Below are positions 56,501 to 64,000 of a stretch of 64,000 nucleotides of DNA, piece after piece. The notes beneath the pieces are model-generated. The model saw only the letters and a program-made list of their open reading frames with translations, ran no database searches and was not told the DNA's origin. Each line of letters opens with the position of its first letter. The first letter of the stretch is position 1. The position numbers were made by a program, and so were the translations under genes. Origin of the DNA: Prosopocoilus inquinatus (Eukaryota; Arthropoda; Insecta; Coleoptera; Lucanidae); NCBI GenBank assembly GCA_036172665.1, contig CM069872.1, forward strand, positions 23,681,001-23,745,000. The letters run 5' to 3'.

Positions 56501-56946
56501 TCCGTTTGAAATTTTAGAACTTATTCATTTTTTATGTAATTTTTTTCATAAAATATAAAAAAAACAATGACCGCCGCCAAGCCGCCCCGATATCAAGCGT
56601 TTGACTGTCACAGTAAGTTATTGCGGCAGTCGACTGTTTTAGCAAAAGCATAGTACTTCTAAAACGAATGAAACTTGTCAAACGTTAACGCTAATAAAAT
56701 CCAGTCTGACATCGAGTCTACTCGACTCGTTATTTAATTCTAAAGCCGGTACTCGAATTACTTGAATCGAACTCGAGTTGACTCGGTGTCACTGCAATAG
56801 TTACTCGAGTAGAACGAATACTTGTATCGTACTCGAGTCGATTCGAGTACCGCTGACTCGGGTTCACAGAATTAGTTATTCGAGTACAATGAGTACCTTT
56901 GAGAATCGAGTCTGATAGCGAGTCTACTCGACTCGTCGCATTACTA
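53557..56946. mobile_element. hAT-like DNA element, 3.4 kb, non-autonomous
   Basis: Perfect 8-bp target duplication gtgacaat (53549-53556 and 56947-56954). The ends tagtgatgcgatgagtcg and the complement tagtaatgcgacgagtcg match at 16 of 18 positions. Both subterminal regions (53575-53800 and 56710-56935) are packed with ACTCGAGT/GAGTCGA palindromic words, typical transposase-binding clusters of hAT elements. No transposase was found. An open frame at 54053-54316 and a GC-richer stretch at 55020-55250 are unassigned. An internal inverted repeat lies at 55920-55985/56095-56156. Confidence 0.82.
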
Positions 56947-57233
56947 GTGACAATGAGTGCAAAATTATTACTTCCCATGTACTTTTACCGGATTAATGTT
57001 TATTTGTACTGTATTACATCGGTCAGTTACAAAATGTTACTAATTATAGTCTTTCGCCATAGCTAGAGGACCTGGAGGTTGGTCGCTTACTTAAACTAAT
57101 CAGCACAATAGCGTCCTATGTGTATGAAACTAATTTCAACAACTATTTCACGGACATTTTATCCTTTATTTTATGTTATATTTATAAAAAAAATTTGTTG
57201 CAAATCGTTTTTGATTGCAGTGAAAACCTCGAG

Positions 57234-57284
57234 CAACCTCTGTACAGCTGTTTCACCCCTGCTTGGGGCTTCATCAGCAGAGAC
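57234..57284 (-). ncRNA. Type I hammerhead ribozyme, inverted copy
   Basis: On the minus strand: stem I GTCTCTG, core CTGATGA (complement at 57271-57277), stem II AGCCC/GGGGT with one mismatch, GAAA, two-pair stem III, cleavage triplet GTA and a CAGAGGT partner strand. Confidence 0.75.
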
Positions 57285-57560
57285 GTAGCTCGATATTCCC
57301 ACTGCATATCAAAAACGACTTGTCCAATTTATTCGCAAATGCGATGTAAGAGTAATGAACAGATAAAACAGCGACATCTTACGATCGCTTTTTGACCATA
57401 CAGTAGGATAGACAAATTGAAGCGGATTTGCTCCTACCGCAATGTATGGCCAAAAAGCGATTGTAAGATGTCGCTGTTTTATCTGTTCATCACTATTACA
57501 TCGCATTTGCGAATAAATTGGACAAGTCGTTTTTGGTGTGTAGTGGGAATGTCGAGTTAC

Positions 57561-57609
57561 GTCTCTGCTGATGAAGCCCCAAGCAGAGCTGAAACAGCTG
57601 TACAGAGAC
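57561..57609 (+). ncRNA. Type I hammerhead ribozyme, best stem I
   Basis: Stem I GTCTCTG (57561-57567) pairs perfectly with CAGAGAC (57603-57609). Core CTGATGA at 57568-57574. Stem II AGCCC/GAGCT has one mismatch. GAAA at 57591-57594. Stem III is C-AGCT-G plus the A-T pair. Cleavage is expected after A at 57602. Confidence 0.85.
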
Positions 57610-57872
57610 TTCTCGAGGTTTTCACTGCAATCAAAAACGATTTGCAACATTTTTTTTAAAAAAACTTTCATTATGCTTTGACAGCAAGGCATGGCCGCCT
57701 TGCATGGGGGACTTATTAGGAGCAAATCCGCTTTAATTTGTCTATCCTACTGCAATGTATGGCCAAAAAGCGATTGTAAGATGTCGCTGTTTTATCTGTT
57801 CATCACTATTACATCGCATTTGCGAATAAATTGGACAAGTCGTTTTTGTTTGCAGTGGGAATGTCGAGCTAC

Positions 57873-57921
57873 GTCTCTGCTGATGAAGCCCCAAGCAGGG
57901 CTGAAACAGCTGTACATAGGC
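57873..57921 (+). ncRNA. Type I hammerhead ribozyme, second direct copy
   Basis: Stem I GTCTCTG/CATAGGC (one mismatch), core CTGATGA (57880-57886), perfect stem II AGCCC/GGGCT, GAAA (57903-57906), cleavage expected after 57914. Cleavage here and at the previous copy would release a 312-nt RNA. Confidence 0.83.
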
Positions 57922-58122
57922 TTCTCGAGGTTTTCACTGCAATCAAAAACGATTTGCAACATTTTTTTTTAAAGCTTTCATTATGCTTTGACAGGAAGCA
58001 TGGCCGCCTTGCATGGGGGACTTATTAGGAGCAAATCCGCTTCAATTTGTCTTTCCTACTGCAATGTATGGCCAAAAAGCGATCGTAAGATGTCGCTGTT
58101 TTATCTGTTCGTTATATTTATA

Positions 58123-59361
58123 GATTTATTCAACTATTGCGTGTTGCTTGGGACATTAGGTTGCTCTGAAAACCCTAACGTTTTTGATTCATTGTTCTAG
58201 AACACTCTGACAGTATCTAAGAGCCCCTCACCACAATAATTCGTCCTAATGCAAATTTTATGTTAAACTTTAAATAATTTAACCGGCGTTAATCGCTAGG
58301 TTGAATGTGATGCCATTGGTCGTGCGTGAGATTTTTCTCCCACACATGAAATTTACCTTTTTATTCCTTATACGTATTTTTTACATGTGAACTTACAAGG
58401 TGAAGATCATTACAATATTTATTACTTTAGTTATTTTTTGTTATAAAAGTAACGTAAAATAAACAGTTAATCAGCTACTTTATTTATTTTAAAAACATAA
58501 GTCCAAATGCATTGTGACAAAATGACTAAAGGTTCGCATCTAGAATATTTACATATAAGGTGGTATGGTAAGTAATAAAACATATTAAATAACTTCTAAG
58601 TAACTAAAATAAATTAATGCGCTGTGCTACAAGGAAGTTATTATTGATATTCTAATAATAAATACTTGAAAGATGCTAAATGCAAACCTATAATTGAAGA
58701 CCAAACTTCAAAAGGGTCTAAGTGCCAAAAACATGTTTAGAAGTTATAAAAAAAACTGATTTACTAAATCTTAAGCGCACATACAAATATCGCCAACTAT
58801 GATTCATTTATTACACTTTTTATTTAACCACAGGTACATAGACCATTTTGCATCACAATGGGCTTTGCACATAGACCCATTTGCTGTGAAAATATAGTTT
58901 TTTTTTTTTAATTTTTTGGCACTTAGACCCTTTTGAATTATGGTCTTCAATTATTGTTAATTACATTGTATATAGTTGTAATTTTTTCTTCTTGCAGTGG
59001 AAGGGCTATTTTCTAAAATAAATATGTGTGTGTTCAATAAATAGTACAGTTATAGTTTTTATACTTTTTGGAATAAGAAGCGTAATATCTCAAAATCTTA
59101 ACTCTCATCGACCGACACAATATAAATCAAAAAGATGTATTAAAAAAAGTAATTAAAGAATTTGATTGGGACGCAGATTATAAAATATAAGAAGGTTGAA
59201 AAAATGATTAGATGAAATCTCAGGCTTGACATATAACTGGAAAACCGAAACAATTAAAAAAAATAAATTTTGTGAGACGAACTCTCACATAGCGACCAAT
59301 GTCGGGTTAAAAAATGAGTAATTGGTTTTTAAACTCTAACCGGACGGAATTATAATTGGAA
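58123..59361. other. AT-rich sequence, nothing assigned
   Basis: I found no gene, no long inverted repeat and no recognisable element on either strand. Confidence 0.4.
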
Positions 59362-59410
59362 AAGCACTCAACATTTCACTATGGATTGATAGCTTCGTCA
59401 GGAGTGAAAA
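59362..59410 (-). repeat. Penelope-tail-like, hammerhead-like motif
   Basis: The minus strand reads CACTC, CTGACGA, a CTAT/ATAG stem, GAAA, TGTT, GAGTG. The outer stem CACTC/GAGTG is perfect. The inverted pair at 30126-30240 belongs to the same family. Stem III is almost absent, so activity is doubtful. Confidence 0.45.
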
Positions 59411-59544
59411 AAGTAAATAAACAAGTTGTCAAGAGAAACAAGTAGTCAAGTCGTCAAGAGAAACAAAAAGGTAACATGAAATTAAGGTGCGAGTTGTCCA
59501 GAGAGACAGAGAGAAAGGTAACGAGAACATTTGTCAATCTTTAT

Positions 59545-59692
59545 GCAGTCTTAGGTCAAAAAGCGATCGTAGGGTGTCGCTGTTTTATCTATTCATCACT
59601 ATTACATCGCAATTGCGAATAAATCGGCAAAGTCGTTTTTGGTTTTGCAGCTGAAGAAGCCCCAAATAGGGCTGAAACAGCTGTACAGAGGC
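59545..59692 (+). repeat. Truncated hammerhead retrozyme unit
   Basis: Unit sequence from cttaggtcaaaaagcgatcg to the stem I partner strand CAGAGGC. The core CTGAAGA (59651-59657), stem II and GAAA are intact. About 25 bases just before the core are deleted, removing the 5' strand of stem I, so the ribozyme is broken. Confidence 0.75.
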
Positions 59693-59841
59693 CAATTGAC
59701 CAACAACGTCGCGCAAAGACTTGCTTCGAGAGCTGGATCTGTAACAAAACCAAATATTTCAATTGAAAATTTGCATATGCTCGAGGACAACGAGTTACCA
59801 ATACAACTACGCTGACGTTTTTATTTTTTGAGAATTAGGGA

Positions 59842-61253
59842 AATATTCAGGAGAGCCAGTGCACATCGGAATAGAAGATGAAACACAACCAATCTTCAAG
59901 AGACAACGTCAGGTACCTTTTGCCTTGCAAAACCGAGTTGAAGCGGAGCTGGATGGGGTGGTAAAAGAAAGGGTGCTTGAATCAGTTGAACATGAAAATA
60001 GGGCAACACCTATCGTACCAGTTCTTAAGTCCAATGGCGACATACGAACAGTGTCGTTAAAGATACATTTCTAATAGTATCTAGATACAGATGCAGATAC
60101 TTTCACAAATATGTATCTAGTTGCAGATACAGATACTTTTTCCGGAAAATATCTAGATACAGATACAAAAAGAAGTATCTGCAGCTTATCAAAATACTTG
60201 CAAGTGTAAAATTCAATAACCTATTCAGTAGTAGAGATACAGTATTATTTGCGATCCAAATCGACTTTTTTTGTGAAAATTGACCAAGTTTTTGGTATTA
60301 ATATGTGAATAATGTACACACTAAAATCTGTGATAATTTTCACAATTTTTTTCAGAAGTATGATTTTTTAAATAGAAAATTTATCTTCGTAATTAAGTGA
60401 TTAATAAGCTGATAAGTAATTACCTGGTTTTGTATGAAACCAAGTCAAATCATAATAAAATATAAAGTTATCAACAGAAATGACTACTTCCGTATTAGAC
60501 AAGTTAAATGTCAAATGAATCTAGGATCCTTAGTTGCAACCTTGTTGTAGCTAAAAGAGCGATTCCGCATAATCAAGAAAAGTTGATAAAATCAACAATA
60601 CAGTCTTTTCCTTTTGATTTTCTACTTTTGTCAATTATCTATCCCAATTTTTAAAATAAATTTCAAGTATCTGAACTATCAAATCGCATTTTAAATAGAA
60701 CAGTCATTAGACAAACCGGAAAACATAATTAACAAGAGGGGAAAATCAAAAGAAAGAGACTGTAAAATCGGAGGTTGCATTTCCGCCAAGGTCTGCTGTT
60801 TTTATGGAAGTTCAAAATGTATCTAAAATATATCTTAGTATCTCAAATGAATAGATACACTGTAGTTGTATTTAGATGCAGATACAGTTACATTTTTTTA
60901 GTAGTATCTGGGATATGTATCTAGATATTCAAAAAGTATTTAGATACTGTATCTAGTAACTTAACAACACTGTATACGAATATGTGATGACTACAGACGA
61001 ACGGTAAACACAGTAATGAAAAATGAAGCCTAGTAGTAGAGTAAATGAAGAATCATCAAGGATACTCACTTTAAACACTACAAAAGGTCTTTTTCGAGTA
61101 AAACGAGTTCCGTTTGGAATCACTTCCGCACCTGCATTATTTCAACGTGTAATGAAAAATTTATTGAAGGGAATATCAGGAGTCGCGGCGTATCTCGATG
61201 ATATATTAATTACTGGTTCTCTTACGATTCTAAAAAGACCCAGTGAAACATGA
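59842..61253 (+). pseudogene. Ty3/gypsy reverse transcriptase fragment, split
   Basis: The first part (59842-60048) reads QPIFKRQRQVPFALQN, VEAELDGVV, ATPIVPVLKSNGDIR, the start of a gypsy reverse transcriptase. The second part (60981 on) continues the same motif in frame after the inserted element. After a deletion, it reads GLFRVKRVPFGITSAPALFQ and the catalytic YLDDILITG (61023-61253). Flanking protease, RNase H and integrase are absent. It is a dead fragment of a gypsy lineage different from the one at 43791-48328. Confidence 0.83.
60049..60972. mobile_element. hAT-like non-autonomous element
   Basis: Ends cagtgtcgttaaagatac and the complement cagtgttgttaagttac. The flanks catacgaa (60041-60048) and tatacgaa (60973-60980) match at seven of eight positions, an aged 8-bp duplication. 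Subterminal regions are full of GTATCTAGATAC/CAGATAC words. There is no open frame of note. It interrupts a gypsy reverse transcriptase motif. Confidence 0.75.
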
Positions 61254-61596
61254 TTCGAAAAATACTCCTTCTCTGTTTTAAGTTATTTTGTATTTTAAGA
61301 TACATCTGATTTGATAAAATTATAATCTGTATGCATGCACTTACTTTACTTTAATTTACGCTAGAATTCATTGGCATTTATTGTTAATTATGTATTTATT
61401 ACGAAATCAATTTGCTTTTAATAATTAATTAAACTTTAATTCTGGTCTCGAAAACTATGTTCGAATTTCTCTCTTATAATCATTATTATTATTTTCAATA
61501 ATCTGCAATATATTATTTCGGAGATGTAGGTATGCATATATAACTTATGTACATACTTGTTTTATTCTCTTTTTTTTAGTTTAATTGTATATTAAG

Positions 61597-62703
61597 ATGG
61601 CTAGCTGCATAAAAATTTCCCACCTGAATACACGGTCTCTCTTGTCAACTTTCGTTGAATTCAAAAATCTAATCTTGTTACATGATTTTGATGTTGTTGC
61701 CGTAACAGAAACCTGGCTAAATGACAGAATTCCTACTGAACATGTAAGTATCTTAGGATATAATTTCCTACGGCTAGATAGACCTTCTCGTGGTGGTGGA
61801 GTAGGTTTTTATATTAAATATAAATTTAGGTATGCTGTGTTAAACGTTCCCAAAGACATAGAACAACTGTGGGTATCACTTTCGTTTGGTAACATAAAAT
61901 GGGGCATTGGCTGTATTTATAAATCTCCAGAAACGAATATGCAAGTTTTTCTAAATAATTTGGAAACGACATTATCAGTTATAGTTCCAAGTTATGATAA
62001 CATTCTATGCTTGAGCGATTTTAATATTGATCTATTCAAAGTGCATAATAATTGCACAAAAGATTTTTACAGTCTTATCAATAGTGTTGGCCTAAAACAA
62101 ATTATAAATGCTCCCACCCGCATCACATTTTTATCTGTAACTTTAATTGATTTAATTTTAATCAATAATGAAAACCTTGTGATTGATTCAGGTACACTAA
62201 ATGTATCAAATATTTCTGACCATGAGATGATATATTGCTACATACGAGGTAGGGTTACAAAATCTAATGCGCTGATAAAAACTTTTCGTAATCTGAAAAA
62301 TATAGAATACGACAAATTTTGTGGCGATCTTTTATCTATGCCTTGGCGCAACATATACGATCTTCAGTGTATTAATGATAAAACTAAATTTTTAAATGAA
62401 AATTTGCATTTACTTTTTGATAAGCATGCTCCTTTAGTGACTAAACGATTTACTAAAAACTTTAACCCCTGGCTGACAAACAATTTAAAAATTCTGATGA
62501 ATTGTAGAGATGATGCTCTCTCTAAATTCAAACAGACACGAAATATAAATGACTGGGAAAGCTATAAAAATTTAAGAAACTTTACTACTGCTGCTGTAAG
62601 GCGTGAGAAAAAAGCGTATTTTGAGAACAACATTTCAACTAAAGGTGTAATATCTGTTTGGAAAGATATAAAACTATTAATATTTTTAATAAGGAATCAG
62701 TAA
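61597..62703 (+). CDS. CR1/jockey-type retrotransposon, endonuclease part of ORF2
   Basis: The frame starts at the ATG of MASCIKISHLNTRSLLSTF. It carries a complete AP-type endonuclease in the first 225 residues: SHLNTRS, VTETWL, RGGGVGFYI, SDFNIDL (usual G replaced by S), NAPTRIT and NISDHEMIYC. A basic linker follows (PWLTNNLKILMNCRD). It ends early at 62703 through a one-base loss in an A-rich run near 62660. The endonuclease nicks target DNA for reverse transcription. Related to, but distinct from, the element at 33511-36987. Confidence 0.88.
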   Translation: MASCIKISHLNTRSLLSTFVEFKNLILLHDFDVVAVTETWLNDRIPTEHVSILGYNFLRLDRPSRGGGVGFYIKYKFRYAVLNVPKDIEQLWVSLSFGNIKWGIGCIYKSPETNMQVFLNNLETTLSVIVPSYDNILCLSDFNIDLFKVHNNCTKDFYSLINSVGLKQIINAPTRITFLSVTLIDLILINNENLVIDSGTLNVSNISDHEMIYCYIRGRVTKSNALIKTFRNLKNIEYDKFCGDLLSMPWRNIYDLQCINDKTKFLNENLHLLFDKHAPLVTKRFTKNFNPWLTNNLKILMNCRDDALSKFKQTRNINDWESYKNLRNFTTAAVRREKKAYFENNISTKGVISVWKDIKLLIFLIRNQ

Positions 62704-64000
62704 ATTTATCCGAAAATTACAGGAATTTGGACTTAATCAATTCCCATTTTATTAATAGTATACCGACGTGTACAGTAGATTGCAGTATGATTTTAAAATA
62801 TTACAATTCTTCTGTAAATCCTAAAATTACTTCAATTTTTTCTTTCACAGAAGTCGCTGAATCAGTAGTGAGCAAAATTATTTTATCTCTTAAATCTAAT
62901 GCAGTTGGCAGTGACGGTATAAATGCAGAAATGTTAAAAATGTGTACACCACAGTTGTCATACGTAATTACACACATTATTAATTATTGCATCAAAAATT
63001 GCGTTTTTCCTGCTGCGTGGAAGTACGGTCATGTTTCACCCATACCGAAAATCAAGAACCCAACTTCATTCAATGATTTACGTCCGATCAGTGTTCTACC
63101 AACTTTGTCCAAGGTTATAGAAAAAATACTTGAATTTCAGTTGCGAGAACATTTATCAAGAAATAATGTACTACCTGAAACTCAATCAGGTTTCAGACCA
63201 GGCTACAGTTGTGAAACAGCATTGTTAAAAATAACCGATGATATTGTACGAGCAAACGATGATGGCAAAGTTACAGTTCTTGTAGCTTTTGATTATTCTA
63301 AAGCATTCGACTCTATTAATCACAAAATACTTTTATCAATTTTACATCATATTGGTCTTGATGATTCAGCTTGCAATCTGTTAGCTGATTTTGTGAAAAA
63401 TCGTAAGCAATCAGTCAAAATTTCGCGTAATCTATCGGCAGCTTTGAACGTTGAAAGTGGAGTCCCACGGGGTTCCATATTAGGCCCATTGTTGTTTTCT
63501 GTTTATATTTCTCAGTTTCCTACATTTATTAAGCATTGTTCATCACATTTCTATGCGGATGATTCACAAATTTATTTATCTTTTTATCCCAACGATTTTG
63601 ACACTGCTTGTAATAAAATTAATTTTGATTTGCAAAATTTATTTATAAAATCTCAACAACACTCATTATTTCTTAACCCAACTAAAAGTGTGGTAATTGT
63701 TTTTGGTAAAAAGAATGATCGTCGTAGAGTTCTGTCTAGCCTTAACATTAAAATAAATTCTCAAAAATTAGAACCGCAGGAGACTATAAAAAATTTGGGA
63801 GTAACATTAGATTCTTCCTTGAAGTTTACAGAACACATAACTCGAGTTATTCAACAATCTTATGCCATCTTAAGAGTAATTTATCACAATCGACAACTAT
63901 TTAGCAAACAGATAAAAACCTTACTTTGTAACAGCTTAGTTTTAAGCAAATTTAACTATTGTTGTTCAGTATATGGTCCTTTTTTAAGTTCGTCTGATAA
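62660..64000 (+). CDS. CR1/jockey-type reverse transcriptase, runs off the window
   Basis: After the frameshift the other frame stays open to the window end. It shows LRPISVLPTLSKVIEKIL, SGFRPGYSCETA, VAFDYSKAFDSINH, SGVPRGSILGPLLF and the catalytic FYADDSQIY, then LNPTKSVVIVFG and LLCNSLVLSKFNYC. It has no stop over about 445 codons, so apart from the single frameshift the gene is well preserved and the element is fairly young. The 3' end lies beyond 64000. Confidence 0.88.

Larger units (their letters stand above)
57187..58110 (+). mobile_element. Hammerhead retrozyme array with 12-bp target duplication
   Basis: A 924-bp insertion with perfect flanking repeats gttatatttata (57175-57186 and 58111-58122). 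It starts with an inverted partial unit (57187-57436) and then has about 2.2 direct units with a period of 312 bp (core at 57568 and 57880). It ends at gtttatctgttc-type sequence, exactly the shared end of the family. It holds three ribozyme copies, at 57234-57284 (inverted), 57561-57609 and 57873-57921. Confidence 0.88.

Noticed and set aside
57187..58110. CRISPR array or ordinary satellite
   Set aside because: The unit is 312 bp without spacers, in a eukaryotic context. Fixed ends and the target duplication argue against a simple satellite.

Overview
The window looks like insect nuclear DNA, possibly beetle (a low-confidence guess). It is AT-rich, has GT-AG introns of 0.1 to 22 kb, and is crowded with eukaryotic transposable elements. 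I see no bacterial features.

The only host gene I recognise is a DDX60-like SF2 (Ski2-type) helicase on the minus strand. Six coding exons join in phase: 53235-51468, 29122-28852, 28744-28532, 17995-17807, 7143-6929 and 2074-1799. The N-terminal exons would lie beyond the right edge of the window or in sequence I cannot recognise. The C-terminal exons lie beyond the left edge. Nearly everything else in 1.8-53.2 kb is intron filled with mobile DNA.

Layout: 0-1.1 kb holds a MITE fragment, a Penelope-type hammerhead ribozyme and a copia RNase H fragment. 4.0 kb holds a small hammerhead retrozyme insertion with an 11-bp target duplication. 9.6-16.0 kb is a giant inverted repeat carrying a tRNA-derived SINE and a Harbinger-like MITE. 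16.6-28.2 kb holds several foldback elements, a broken mariner-like transposase, copia remnants interrupted by a retrozyme array, and a second SINE. 29.2-32.5 kb holds a probable solo LTR, a GC-rich block and the 3' end of a Penelope-like element (GIY-YIG domain plus hammerhead). 33.4-37.1 kb is a broken CR1/jockey-type retrotransposon inserted in one retrozyme copy and itself interrupted by another retrozyme array. 37.8-39.2 kb is a second degenerate mariner-like element. 40.9-49.0 kb is a three-layer nest: a Ty3/gypsy element with identical LTRs, inside a Penelope-like element, inside a foldback element. Right of the helicase exon lie a 3.4-kb hAT-like element with a perfect 8-bp target duplication, a 0.92-kb retrozyme array with a perfect 12-bp duplication, a gypsy fragment split by a second hAT-like element, and a CR1-type retrotransposon running off the right edge.

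The most interesting system is a family of 312-bp units, each with a compact type I hammerhead ribozyme (CUGANGA, 5-bp stem II, GAAA, 2-bp stem III, 7-bp stem I). The insertions share fixed ends, an inverted leader and target duplications of 11-12 bp. The intact Penelope-like insertion in this window has the same inverted-leader layout and a 15-bp duplication. I infer that these are metazoan-type retrozymes moved by Penelope-like machinery.
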